DNA of 64,000 nt, from the NCBI RefSeq assembly GCF_036967215.1, contig NZ_CP146016.1, positions 834,501 to 898,500 on the forward strand. Direction: 5' to 3'. This DNA comes from Sulfolobus tengchongensis. GTDB taxonomy: Archaea > Thermoproteota > Thermoprotei_A > Sulfolobales > Sulfolobaceae. A model generated the notes under the pieces. That model had not been told where the DNA came from. It saw nothing but the letters and a program-made list of their open reading frames with translations, and did not search any database. Position 1 is the first letter of the stretch, and each line of letters opens with the position of its first letter. This document shows positions 53,651 to 62,258 of this stretch, one piece after another. Position numbers and translations under genes: made by a program.

Positions 53651-55321
53651 TTATTTAGTGCCAGTAAAGTAATCTCTGTATTTCTCTCTTAAGACCTTTT
53701 TATCGAATTTACCAACGCTCGTCTTCGGAATTTCCTTAACAAATATAATATCATCTGGCAGTTGCCATTTCGCAAATCTTTGACCTAAATAAGTTAATAA
53801 CTCCTCCTTACTTACTTTACCCTCAAAACCTTGCCTAAGGACTACAAACGCTAAAGGTCTCTCACCCCACTTAGGATGTGGAATACCTATGACTGTAGCC
53901 TCTGCTACTGCTGGATGAGTCATTAAGTGATTCTCTAAATCAACAGTACTTATCCACTCTCCTCCACTTTTTATAACATCCTTAATTCTATCTACTATTT
54001 TAATGTAACCCAATTCATCTACTACAGCTAAATCGCCACTTCTCCACCATCTATCTACGCCATCTCCAACAAAGGATTCAATAGTTCTAGGATCATTATA
54101 ATAAGAAGAGGCTATCCAAGGTCCCCTAATCCAAATTTCCCCCACAGTTTTCCCATCATGAGGAACGTCATTTCCAGTAACTGGATCTACAACTCTTATG
54201 TCAATTCCAAAAGCTGGTATACCTTGCTTTCTCAATAAATCCAGCATATCCTTATCTGAGTACTTCTCCTTTATCTTAGGTTTCACTACACTACCCGTAA
54301 CAGAAGGAGTCGTTTCAGTTGCACCATAACCTTGTCCAACTTGAAATCCAAACTCCATCAATCCTATCACTAAACTTAACGGCGGTTCACTTCCACCTAT
54401 AAGTATCCTAGAGTTTACAAATATGGGTTTCTTTTCCATACTTCTTAAATAGTTCAATATAGAACTGAATATCTCTGGTACTCCAGCAGTTACTGTAACT
54501 CTCTCATTAATCATGAGATCAACTAACGGTTTTGGATCATTAGCCGTATATCTCCCCGGCAATACTAATTTAGCGCCAACTAATGTAGCAGCCATAAAGC
54601 CTAACCAGCCATTCACGTGAAACATTGGAACTATCTGCATAAAAGTATCTTCTATTGTAAGATTTCTGGAAATAACTAACGTATTTAGGACTATAGATCT
54701 ATGTGAATAATATATTCCTTTAGGATCTCCAGTAGTTCCAGTAGTGTAAGCTGCGTAACAAGCTGATTTCTCATCAAACATTGGTATTTCGTAATTCTCA
54801 TCGCCCTCTTGTATTAGCGTCTCGTAATTATAATAACTTAACTTAGTTTCTTGACGTACTGTTCTCTCATCATTGGAAATAACCACGTACTTCTTAACTT
54901 GTACACTATTTGATATACTTTCTACCAATGGGATGAAATCCTCATTTAAGAATAGTAGGGATACCTTTGAGTGATTCATTATTTTAGCTAATTGAAGCGG
55001 ATGAAGTCTAGGATTTAACTCTAACATAACAGCGCCAGTAGCTGGAACTGCGAAATATAACTCATAAAATCTATGAGTATTCCATTCTAATACGCCAACT
55101 CTGTCTCCCACCTTGACCCCTAACGACTTCTTTAATGAGCTAGCGAGCCTCTTAACTCTTCTAAACGCTTCTCCATAATTGTACCTAAATATCGTATTAT
55201 CCTTCTTTCTCGAAACTATTTCTTGCTCTCCATACCACTTTCCAGCATGTTCTAATATTTGAGTTACATTTAGTTGATAGTCATCCATCATTGTTGAAGG
55301 AAAACCTTTTATTATCTCCAC
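53651..55321 (-). CDS. Medium/long-chain fatty acyl-CoA synthetase
   Basis: A 556-residue AMP-forming ligase. P-loop YTTGTTGDPKGIYYSHRS is near residue 165, GQGYGATETTPSVTG near 307, the WWRSGDLAVVDELGYIKIVD hinge near 427, and catalytic Lys in PKTSVGKFDKK near 537. Opening residues with LNVTQILEHAGKWYG match the medium-chain/long-chain FadD branch. It activates fatty acids for the adjacent beta-oxidation enzymes. A TATA-containing promoter lies at about 55340-55350 (AAGCTTAAATAT in the reverse direction). Confidence 0.93.
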   Translation of the reverse strand: MEIIKGFPSTMMDDYQLNVTQILEHAGKWYGEQEIVSRKKDNTIFRYNYGEAFRRVKRLASSLKKSLGVKVGDRVGVLEWNTHRFYELYFAVPATGAVMLELNPRLHPLQLAKIMNHSKVSLLFLNEDFIPLVESISNSVQVKKYVVISNDERTVRQETKLSYYNYETLIQEGDENYEIPMFDEKSACYAAYTTGTTGDPKGIYYSHRSIVLNTLVISRNLTIEDTFMQIVPMFHVNGWLGFMAATLVGAKLVLPGRYTANDPKPLVDLMINERVTVTAGVPEIFSSILNYLRSMEKKPIFVNSRILIGGSEPPLSLVIGLMEFGFQVGQGYGATETTPSVTGSVVKPKIKEKYSDKDMLDLLRKQGIPAFGIDIRVVDPVTGNDVPHDGKTVGEIWIRGPWIASSYYNDPRTIESFVGDGVDRWWRSGDLAVVDELGYIKIVDRIKDVIKSGGEWISTVDLENHLMTHPAVAEATVIGIPHPKWGERPLAFVVLRQGFEGKVSKEELLTYLGQRFAKWQLPDDIIFVKEIPKTSVGKFDKKVLREKYRDYFTGTK

Positions 55322-55380
55322 ACATAATACTGTGTTCTTTTCTATATTTAAGCTTTTTTACATTGTTTAGATAAAAATCA

Positions 55381-55743
55381 CTATGTTACTGCGAATAAAG
55401 GGTATTTCTTACCGTTAATCTCTCTAAATATTACCTTTACTTTTTTACCTATATCTGCAGTATTTCCATTCTCCTCAACTATATTAGCGTACATTCTAAA
55501 TCCTTCATTCATCTCCACGATTCCATAAACCACATAACTCCCATCTTTTTTATAAATTCTCGTCATTGCAAATATTTTACCTAAACCTTCGCTAAGTCCA
55601 ATTTTTATATCTGATGAACCGCATTTAGGGCAAACCACTCTAGGGTAAAAGAATTTATGTCCACACTTGCCACATTGTATGAAAGGCAGCTGCTCCTCTT
55701 GAAAGTATTTAAAGTACATAGATCTTACTTCTTCATCTCTCAT
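55381..55743 (-). CDS. DUF35 Zn-ribbon/OB-fold protein, thiolase partner
   Basis: A 120-residue protein of the DUF35 family. The N-terminal helix (MYFKYFQEEQLPF) is followed by a rubredoxin-like zinc ribbon with CGKCGHKF and CPKCGSS (residues about 22-43) and a C-terminal OB fold ending near KYPLFAVT. DUF35 proteins form complexes with thiolase-fold enzymes, where the OB domain binds CoA. It overlaps the thiolase-like gene by 4 bp, so the two products are made together. All four zinc cysteines are present. Confidence 0.93.
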   Translation of the reverse strand: MRDEEVRSMYFKYFQEEQLPFIQCGKCGHKFFYPRVVCPKCGSSDIKIGLSEGLGKIFAMTRIYKKDGSYVVYGIVEMNEGFRMYANIVEENGNTADIGKKVKVIFREINGKKYPLFAVT

Positions 55744-56891
55744 TTTTTCTCACCCAATACTAACGTTACGGTATGCCTTCTACTCCACCATCCTATACCA
55801 TTTAGGAATATTACGTTTGCATCGCTAACCTGATGACCATTAGCCATGTTATTTAATTGAAGCAATGCCTCCTCCAAAATAACACCACCACTCATATAGG
55901 CAGGTTGACCAGTATTCAAACTACCACCACCAGTATTAATAGGAACATCACCCTTGTAAGTTAAATCATGTGATTCCACGAAATGCCCCACTTTGCCTTT
56001 TTCTACTAAACCTATGTCTTCCATTTGAAGCATAACAGTTATAGTAAATGAATCATACAACTCAAATGCGTCTACTCGATTTAGATTAAATGAAGCTCTT
56101 TTAGCACTCTCTATCGTAGGGGTATAAATTATATCATCCCATTCTGCAGGTGGATTTGGCCAATGTGCCTCTCCATAAGCTAAGATATCTATGTTCCTCA
56201 ATGCTGACTTGCTAGTTCTTTTACTCACTACGAAAACGTGAAATCCATCTATAGGGTAAACTATTTCAAGAAGATGTAAAGGATACGATACAATTCTTGA
56301 CGCTAATACATCCTTAACAGTTATGGGATCTCTAAACATTGCCTTTTGATTATTAATTGCGTTATATCTTTGCATGACTGCAACTAACGCTCTCTGCTCA
56401 TCCGTGGTACCAAAAAGCTTTGAATGCCTATAAGCTACCATAGCGTAATCAGAAATCGGTGACATTTGATCATAGACTTTAATGAAATCGTCGAATGGAC
56501 TATCTATTATGTCAGTTTTTTGAAATTGATTACTATCCCTAATATGGGATATTTTCCCTCCTTGAACACATAATATCGTATCAGCATCTCCCGCCGAAAT
56601 GGCCTTATATGCCCTATATATCATTGCCAAAACTGATGGACCTCCGTATTGCACATGATCTATTATCTTGGGTTTGATTCCAAAGTATTCACCTATTTGA
56701 GCGGGGGGATTCAGATAAGTTTTATTCCCGTGGAATGATCCCCTCCCTATGTTAGCCATTATTCCGTCTATATCGCTGTAAGTTAGACCAGCCATTTCCA
56801 ATGCCTCATCAATAGCCTCCTTCAGCAATTCTATTCCATCCTTCTCGTATTTCTTGTACAACTTACCGGAGAAACCCACAATCATTGCCAA
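55740..56891 (-). CDS. Thiolase-fold protein without canonical catalytic residues
   Basis: A 383-residue protein with the thiolase fold (SCP-x/lipid-transfer branch). Where thiolases have the nucleophilic Cys (C-x-S-G), this has QYGG at 81-84. The GHP His position is GQP (328-330), and the C-terminal Cys loop reads NGIGWWSRRH. The only Cys is residue 108. The conserved YDSFT near 285 and NTGGGSLN near 318 remain. With its DUF35 partner it resembles the Ltp2-type aldolases rather than a claisen-condensing thiolase. The start is TTG at 56891 or ATG at 56885. The canonical motifs are plainly absent; the aldolase role is inference. Confidence 0.85.
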   Translation of the reverse strand: MAMIVGFSGKLYKKYEKDGIELLKEAIDEALEMAGLTYSDIDGIMANIGRGSFHGNKTYLNPPAQIGEYFGIKPKIIDHVQYGGPSVLAMIYRAYKAISAGDADTILCVQGGKISHIRDSNQFQKTDIIDSPFDDFIKVYDQMSPISDYAMVAYRHSKLFGTTDEQRALVAVMQRYNAINNQKAMFRDPITVKDVLASRIVSYPLHLLEIVYPIDGFHVFVVSKRTSKSALRNIDILAYGEAHWPNPPAEWDDIIYTPTIESAKRASFNLNRVDAFELYDSFTITVMLQMEDIGLVEKGKVGHFVESHDLTYKGDVPINTGGGSLNTGQPAYMSGGVILEEALLQLNNMANGHQVSDANVIFLNGIGWWSRRHTVTLVLGEKK

Positions 56892-56899
56892 TCATATTT

Positions 56900-56916
56900 A
56901 TTACTTATCATGATAA
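56900..56916. promoter_or_regulatory. Candidate TetR/FadR operator upstream of thiolase-DUF35 genes
   Basis: ATTACTTATCA (56900-56910) is repeated exactly upstream of the tetR gene at 58230-58240. Here it merges into the perfect palindrome TTATCATGATAA (56905-56916). Both lie 8-9 bp before the TTG start and between the TATA-like T/A tract and the transcript start. Binding is inferred, not shown. Confidence 0.5.
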
Positions 56917-56994
56917 ATAAAAATCTTGTTCAAAACTTAATGAAAATGCTGTATTGTTAAGCTGTATCAATTTAGCTCTTATATAGCAGATTCA

Positions 56995-57079
56995 CTTTGT
57001 GACATTCAATTTAATTTGGTACGTTATCTTTACCATGTAGAGAATTAAAAAGTAATGTAAGCTTTGAAAACCCTCAAAG
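56995..57079 (+). mobile_element. Short hairpin MITE, family 1
   Basis: CTTTGTGACA opens and ACCCTCAAAG closes an 85-bp copy that has lost some of the left arm. The central TACGTTATCTTTACCAT and AGAGAATTAAAAAGTAATGT are clearly family sequence. It is in the divergent gap between the thiolase-like and SCP2 genes; no clear duplication flanks it. Confidence 0.7.
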
Positions 57080-57127
57080 CACGGACTCTAAATATCGAAG
57101 AAGTTTCTTTTTCTGTCCAAACTTAAA

Positions 57128-57140
57128 TACTTATTAAGTA
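57128..57140. promoter_or_regulatory. 13-bp palindrome in the SCP2 promoter
   Basis: TACTTATTAAGTA is a perfect palindrome ending 19 bp before the ATG at 57160 and overlaps the TATA position. It shares TACTTAT with the candidate FadR sites at 56900 and 58230, so it may be a third target of the same repressor. Confidence 0.4.
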
Positions 57141-57159
57141 GTTAGGAACTATTTTTATT

Positions 57160-57603
57160 ATGGCTGAACTCGTATATCCTAGTAAGGAATGGGCAGAAGA
57201 GTGGTGTAAAAGGTTAAGTCAGAATAAAGAGTATAATGAGGCCGGAAAAGGTTGGGTATCGCCAATTCTATTTGTAGTAACTGATGTACCTGGTCAAGTT
57301 CTAGATTACTTAGGAGTAAAAGGATCAAATGCTTTAGCCATGAAATTATATCTGAACAATGGAACATGTCAAGGTGTAGAATTCTTTAATGACGCTTCTA
57401 AAGCTGATGCACCCTATATACTTGAGGCAAGTTACAATGCATGGAAGGATATTATAAGTGGAAAGCTTCAAGTAGTTTCCGCATTAATGTCGGGTACAAT
57501 AAGGTTAAAGAAAGGAAGTCTCTTTGACTTAGCCAGATATACCACTGCATCTGTAATAATGGCTCGAATATCAAATGAGATAAACACTAAATTCCTTGTA
57601 TAA
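57160..57603 (+). CDS. SCP2 sterol-carrier-domain protein
   Basis: A 147-residue protein matching the SCP2 lipid-transfer fold. A five-strand sheet is followed by LYLNNGTCQGVEFF near 62-75. AKADAPYILEASYNAWKDII near 80-100 carries the typical A-D-x-x-x-x-x-x-x-W-x-x-I pattern. A final helix covers the tunnel. Such proteins bind acyl-CoA or sterol-like ligands. In eukaryotes SCP2 is fused to a thiolase (SCP-x), and here the separate gene is divergent from the thiolase-fold gene, suggesting a carrier for the same substrates. It is convergent with the tetR gene, 1 bp apart. Confidence 0.75.
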   Translation: MAELVYPSKEWAEEWCKRLSQNKEYNEAGKGWVSPILFVVTDVPGQVLDYLGVKGSNALAMKLYLNNGTCQGVEFFNDASKADAPYILEASYNAWKDIISGKLQVVSALMSGTIRLKKGSLFDLARYTTASVIMARISNEINTKFLV

Positions 57604-57604
57604 A

Positions 57605-58222
57605 CTACTTAGGTCTTAGTAAATTTTCTATGAGGATGTCTAAGTCATTATACAATTTTTTATTTAAGCCTTGATTGGTCCACAATATGTATCTCCTTCC
57701 TATCATTTCGGCTATTCCTATTAATACATATGCAAGTAATTCCGGATCTACATTTACAATCTGCCCCTTTTCCATGGCCTCCTTTAGCCCAATCTGATAC
57801 CTTTCCGCTAATTTAGTGAAGTGCCATATATACATTTCTGGTCTATGCACTTGTGCTTCTATGAAAACCTTGTAGTACTTCCTATTTTGACTCATCCACT
57901 CTAAGAATCTCTTTAACCCTTCTTTTTCCATATCTATTCTATTTTGAATACCCATTGTATTAACTTTCAAATAATATCTCATATCTCTATTAAATTTTCT
58001 AATTAATTCGTCCAATATATCATGTTTGCTTTTGAAGTAGAAATAAAATAAACCATAAGCAACCCCAGCTTTATTGGTTATATCATTTATACTCGTATTT
58101 AAGAAACCCTTCTCCGAAATCAGATCTAGCGAGGCATTAATTATCTTATTCAACGACTCTTTTCCTTTTTCTGTTTTAGGCAACCTATACATGTGAACAC
58201 CACTTTTTGACAACTGAGTCAA
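57605..58222 (-). CDS. TetR-family regulator, FadR-like
   Basis: A 205-residue TetR repressor. The DNA-binding domain (residues about 18-62) has IINASLDLISEKGFLNTSIN, then DITNKAGVAYGLFYFYFKSK, the standard TetR helix-turn-helix. The helical ligand domain follows (about 75-205). Its position within the acyl-CoA synthetase, dehydrogenase, thiolase-like and SCP2 genes mirrors the fatty-acid cluster of S. acidocaldarius, where a TetR regulator (FadR) bound by acyl-CoA controls the genes. I infer the same here. Starts at TTG 58222 or ATG 58192 (MYRLPKTEKGKESL); the second removes ten unconserved residues. Confidence 0.88.
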   Translation of the reverse strand: MTQLSKSGVHMYRLPKTEKGKESLNKIINASLDLISEKGFLNTSINDITNKAGVAYGLFYFYFKSKHDILDELIRKFNRDMRYYLKVNTMGIQNRIDMEKEGLKRFLEWMSQNRKYYKVFIEAQVHRPEMYIWHFTKLAERYQIGLKEAMEKGQIVNVDPELLAYVLIGIAEMIGRRYILWTNQGLNKKLYNDLDILIENLLRPK

Positions 58223-58229
58223 GTCATAA

Positions 58230-58240
58230 ATTACTTATCA
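58230..58240. promoter_or_regulatory. Candidate autoregulatory operator of the tetR gene
   Basis: ATTACTTATCA is identical to 56900-56910 and lies 8 bp before the TTG start, with the reverse-strand TTTTTAAAC TATA box directly behind it. It is consistent with autorepression by the TetR product. An 11-bp match in AT-rich DNA could be chance, but the equal placement argues otherwise. Confidence 0.45.
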
Positions 58241-58390
58241 CGTTTAAAAACTTTACTCACGTTGCACTATAATAATTATAAATCTATAAGCTAAATAAAA
58301 TGAGTGTAAATATAAAAATATAGATTTCAGTCAATATAGCACCAACCGCTCTTTCTAGTTACATTATTAGAACAACATTAACTTAACCTG

Positions 58391-58486
58391 CCTTATGAGG
58401 ATATTTGTAAACTATCGTAGTTTAGCGTATTCTTATTACTATAGAAAGAATGTAATAGGTGACGTAAATTTTGGAAAACCCACAAA
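58391..58486 (+). mobile_element. Hairpin MITE, family 1, in a divergent promoter region
   Basis: CCTTATGAGG opens and AAACCCACAAA closes a 96-bp copy with ATTTGTAAACTATCGTAG and AAAGAATGTAATAGGTGACG inside. The flanks (TTAACTTAACCTG left, TTAAACTTAAATTG right) are a degenerate match. It is between the tetR gene and the divergent MFS gene. Confidence 0.7.
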
Positions 58487-58628
58487 TTAAACTTAAATTG
58501 AAAGTATAAGCTAACAAAAGAGAATATAAAAAATCTCCCTATAATATCAGACTAAACAATTCAAATATAAGTTTTAGAAATTGACTTTCATAATATGTAT
58601 TTATAAATAAATTGACGTAATTAATCAC

Positions 58629-60056
58629 ATGAGCAATAAGAATATACTAGATGAGTATCTCGCTAGAATTGATAGATTACCTAGCTGGGGTCTTTCATAC
58701 GCTCTACTGTGGGCTATAGGGTTTAGCTACTTTATTACATTATATGACGCTGTAGGAAATATAGGAGCTGCATTACCATATATACCATTCATCAACGCCT
58801 CACAAGCATCTTTAGTAGCATCATTAGGACTATTCGGTTATATACCCGGATCATTAGGATTAGGATATTTGGCTGACAGAATAGGAAGAAGACCAGTGTT
58901 AATAATAACAGTTCTACTTACCGCAATAGGCAGTTTAGGTATGGCATTAGCTGTGAACTTCCCCATGCTTGCAGTCTTCAGATTTATAGAAGGAGCAGGA
59001 ATAGGTGGGGACCTAAATTTGGCAATGGTTTACGTTTCAGAATTTGCCCCGAGCTCGAAAAGAGGTAAGTATGCCAATTGGATCTACTTATCTGGGTGGA
59101 TAGCAGTAGGTGTGGGTGCAACAATTGCTGCACTCTTAGTAACAAGTTTTCCATCTATAGGATGGAGACTTGCATTTGGAATTGCGGCAATTATGGCATT
59201 TGCTGCTCTAGTTTTTCGAACTAGAGCTCCAGAAACTGTGAGATTCCTTGTTAAAAAGGGTAGAATTAACGAGGCTGAATCAATTGTTAGAATAATGGAA
59301 GAGACTTCAATGAAAAGAGCTAAAGTACAATCATTACCAGAACCTAAGATAATAAACTATTCTTATCAGACCACTAATCCCTTTTCAATCCTAGGCAAAA
59401 AAGTATTTGCAAAGCGTTTAGTTGGGTTAATATTATTCTGGTTCTTCATTTACTTCGTTCAGTATACCTATTCGACGTTATGGGATTACTATGGTAAATT
59501 CATAGGATACTCTGGACCCATGTTTAACCAATTTGTACTTTATACCGGTTTCTCTGCATTAGGAGACACTTTAATGGCATTCCTCTTATTGACATTCGTG
59601 GAGAGAGTTGATAGAAGATTACTAACACAAATAGGTTCCTTAGGTTGGTTAGTAGGTACTATAGTTGCAGCGTATTTTGCGATCCATTTCAATCTTTTAG
59701 GCATGACATTAACTTTAGCCTTCATCTTGAACGCAATAGGTGGTGGAATGTCATATTTAGCTGGATACCTAATGAGTAGCGAGTCTTTCCCAACTGCAGC
59801 TAGATCTACTGGATTTGCAATAACTGATGGATTAGGCCATCTTGGTGGAGCTATAGGACCTTTATTACTCTTCCCATTGGTAATAGCTTACGGTCCAATA
59901 AACGCATGGGCGATTGAGTCTTTTCCAGTTGTCATAGCAGCAATAATACTATGGTTCACAGTTCCTAGAACAGTTGGAGTTAGACTCGAAGAAATAAACG
60001 AAATACATCTAACCCCACCAACATCAGAAGGAGGCATAATCAAAAGCGAGAAATAA
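58629..60056 (+). CDS. MFS transporter (paralogue of the 47.2-kb gene)
   Basis: A 475-residue, 12-helix carrier. It opens with MSNKNILDEYLARIDRLPSW, nearly the same as the 47.2-kb protein, and keeps GYLADRIGRRPVLI, GIGGDLNLAMVYVSEFAPSS and SSESFPTAARSTGFAITDG. The two clearly arose by duplication. It has a TATA box (TATTTATAAATAAATTG) about 20-30 bp before the ATG. It lies directly before the 4-hydroxyphenylacetate-hydroxylase-like gene, so it may import an aromatic or organic acid. Confidence 0.88.
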   Translation: MSNKNILDEYLARIDRLPSWGLSYALLWAIGFSYFITLYDAVGNIGAALPYIPFINASQASLVASLGLFGYIPGSLGLGYLADRIGRRPVLIITVLLTAIGSLGMALAVNFPMLAVFRFIEGAGIGGDLNLAMVYVSEFAPSSKRGKYANWIYLSGWIAVGVGATIAALLVTSFPSIGWRLAFGIAAIMAFAALVFRTRAPETVRFLVKKGRINEAESIVRIMEETSMKRAKVQSLPEPKIINYSYQTTNPFSILGKKVFAKRLVGLILFWFFIYFVQYTYSTLWDYYGKFIGYSGPMFNQFVLYTGFSALGDTLMAFLLLTFVERVDRRLLTQIGSLGWLVGTIVAAYFAIHFNLLGMTLTLAFILNAIGGGMSYLAGYLMSSESFPTAARSTGFAITDGLGHLGGAIGPLLLFPLVIAYGPINAWAIESFPVVIAAIILWFTVPRTVGVRLEEINEIHLTPPTSEGGIIKSEK

Positions 60057-60167
60057 AACACAAATATAACATTTTTATTCTCCTTTTCTTCTTTATTATA
60101 AGTCAGTAATTTTCTTTCTTTTAAGGAAAGCAAAAAATTAATTAAGTCGATGTAGCTAATATTATTT

Positions 60168-61559
60168 ATGCGATCAAAAGATGATTTCTTAAAATCCTTG
60201 AGAGATGGGAGGAAAATTTACTATAGAGGTAAACTCATAGAGGATATAACTTCGCATCCAATACTAAAGATTGCCGCACTACATGCGTCAAAACTCTACG
60301 AGTATAGTGACAGAATTTATGAAGATAGTAAATTGGGAAAGGTAAGCAAATTCTTTAAAGTACCCTCATCTTCTCAAGATTTATTGGATAGACATAAGTT
60401 AATTTACGATCTAACGTTATATTGTAACGGGATATTTAATATTTCTCAAGCAATAGGTAGTGATGCAATTTTTGCATTAATGATAACTGCGAAGCAAGTA
60501 GATAGAAAATATGGTACAGATTATTCGAAACACGTAGAGAATTATCTTCAAAAGGTAGCTAAGGAGGATCTAACGATAGCTACTGCACAAACTGACGTTA
60601 AGGGGGACAGAAGTAAGAGACCATCTGAACAGGTAGACCCAGATATGTATGTTAGAATAGTGGATGTGAGAAGTGATGGGATTGTGGTGAGAGGTGCCAA
60701 GGCTCATACTACACAGTCAGCTGTATCTGATGAAATTATCGTAATACCAACTAGAGCTATGCGAGATAGTGACAAGGATTACGCAGTAGCGTTTGCAGTT
60801 CCAGCCAATGCTAAGGGATTAAAAATGTATGTGAGACCTATAGATGAGATTGAGGGTAACTCTTCTTCAGTACTGAGTAGGAAGGACTACGAATTAGAGA
60901 CGCTTACAGTTTTTGACGACGTTTTTGTGCCTTGGGATAGAGTATTCTTATTTAGGGAATACGATTATGCTGGAACATTAGCAATGTTATTCGCAACCTT
61001 TCATAGATTTACCGCATTATCTTATAGATCTGCAACAATGAACTTATACTTAGGAGCTTCGAGGTTAGTAGCGCAAGTTAACGGAATTGAAAATGAGAAG
61101 CATGTAAGGGATGATATAGTAGATATAGTTTTATACAAGGAAATAATGAGAAGTAGTGCAATAGCCTCTGCAGTTTATCCAGTAGTTATGGAGGGAATTG
61201 CGGTACCTAATCCCATATTTACAAACGTTGGTAAGCTTTATTCCAATATGCACTTCCATGATGTGGTAAGGGATCTAATTGATATAGCTGGGGGAATAAT
61301 AGCTACTATGCCTTCTCAAGAGGATTTAGATAGCGAGGAGGGTAAGAACATTGTTAAATATCTAAGAGGATCTGTTGATGGAGAGGAGAGGGTCAAAGTA
61401 TTAAAGCTCGTTAAAGAATTGGGTGCTAGTTCAGTTACCGGATATTTGCTTACTGGTATGATACATGCAGAAGGATCCATGGAGGCTAGTAAAATAGAAC
61501 TGTTCAGAAGCTATAATTATAAGGAAGCTGAAAATTTAGTTAGAAAGGTATTAGGTTAA
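60168..61559 (+). CDS. 4-hydroxyphenylacetate 3-hydroxylase family flavoprotein (HpaB-like)
   Basis: A 463-residue member of the HpaB/4-hydroxybutyryl-CoA dehydratase superfamily (acyl-CoA-dehydrogenase-like fold). Segments: TIATAQTDVKGDRSKRPSEQ near 143-162 binds flavin, VVRGAKAHTTQSAVSDEIIV near 174-193 is the family signature, and VPWDRVFLF near 255-263. It ends with SGIIATMPSQEDLDS-like sequence near 377. HpaB hydroxylates phenolic acids using FADH2 supplied by a reductase (HpaC), which I do not see nearby. The Cys/His residues for a 4Fe-4S cluster of the dehydratase branch are absent, so monooxygenase is favoured. Confidence 0.85.
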   Translation: MRSKDDFLKSLRDGRKIYYRGKLIEDITSHPILKIAALHASKLYEYSDRIYEDSKLGKVSKFFKVPSSSQDLLDRHKLIYDLTLYCNGIFNISQAIGSDAIFALMITAKQVDRKYGTDYSKHVENYLQKVAKEDLTIATAQTDVKGDRSKRPSEQVDPDMYVRIVDVRSDGIVVRGAKAHTTQSAVSDEIIVIPTRAMRDSDKDYAVAFAVPANAKGLKMYVRPIDEIEGNSSSVLSRKDYELETLTVFDDVFVPWDRVFLFREYDYAGTLAMLFATFHRFTALSYRSATMNLYLGASRLVAQVNGIENEKHVRDDIVDIVLYKEIMRSSAIASAVYPVVMEGIAVPNPIFTNVGKLYSNMHFHDVVRDLIDIAGGIIATMPSQEDLDSEEGKNIVKYLRGSVDGEERVKVLKLVKELGASSVTGYLLTGMIHAEGSMEASKIELFRSYNYKEAENLVRKVLG

Positions 61560-61620
61560 AATCTTTCTTTTTGATTTGATCACAGAAAAAGATAAAAAGA
61601 ATTAATTCGAAAGATAATCT

Positions 61621-62025
61621 ATGGAGATTACATTAAACACGCAACACGATAATAGTGCTTTATTAAATATTTTAAGCGACCCGAACTTCACATTATATAA
61701 AGTGCTAGGTGCAGAAACAGTAATAGTGAAAGAAGGTGAGTTTGACGTAATGATCTCCCTTGGAATAACGTCTCTTATTTTACATGGTACTGTATACATT
61801 GGAAGCAATAGGATATCGTATAGATTCTATGCAGTAGGCACACAGAAAGGAGAAGGTGGAATTTTAGAATTCGATTTAACTCAAAAAGGGGTGGTTAAAA
61901 TAATTATGGAATACGAGGGCAGATTAGGATCATTTATCAAATTGTCACTAAGGAGGAAAATCGAAAGAAACATTAAGAAATTGGATGAAGAGATTAGGCT
62001 AGAACGAATAAAAAGAAAGATCTAA
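61621..62025 (+). CDS. SRPBCC-fold protein, DUF3211-like
   Basis: A 134-residue protein with a helix-grip pattern: MEITLNTQHDNSALLNILSD, a run of beta strands, and a final amphipathic basic helix (LSLRRKIERNIKKLDEEIRL). It resembles the Sulfolobales-specific DUF3211 family, known from structure but not function; my identification is from general texture. The gene has its own TATA-like region (GATAAAAAGAATTAATTCG) before the ATG. The C-terminal helix may touch membrane or a partner, as in CoxG-like proteins. Confidence 0.55.
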   Translation: MEITLNTQHDNSALLNILSDPNFTLYKVLGAETVIVKEGEFDVMISLGITSLILHGTVYIGSNRISYRFYAVGTQKGEGGILEFDLTQKGVVKIIMEYEGRLGSFIKLSLRRKIERNIKKLDEEIRLERIKRKI

Positions 62026-62090
62026 TGTTGAACAGCTTCAGCCTTATGAACTACCTTGTCCTTATGACAAAGCATCTCGAGATGAGGATT

Positions 62091-62190
62091 GTTTTGTGGG
62101 GCGAATTTGTAAACTCTCTTATTTTGAACGTTATTTTTGCTATGAAGAGGATACGAAAAGTAACGTAAGTTTTGGAAAAACCTCGCAAAG
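62091..62190 (+). mobile_element. Hairpin MITE, family 1
   Basis: GTTTTGTGGGGCG opens and ACCTCGCAAAG closes a 100-bp copy, with AACGTTATTTTTGC, the loop TATGAAGAGGAT and ACGAAAAGTAACGT forming the hairpin. Flanks AGATGAGGATT and AGATGGGGGATT may be a decayed duplication. It has a short spurious frame across it, which is not a gene. Confidence 0.75.
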
Positions 62191-62258
62191 TAGATGGGGG
62201 ATTTCCTACTTCCTTGAGGAAGCTTACTATTTATGGCGTATAGTAGAGGTTCCTTCTA

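Noticed and set aside
56905-56916. TTATCATGATAA palindrome as a restriction or replication signal
   Set aside because: Single occurrence, next to a gene start and in a TATA-proximal position; a regulator site is the simpler reading.
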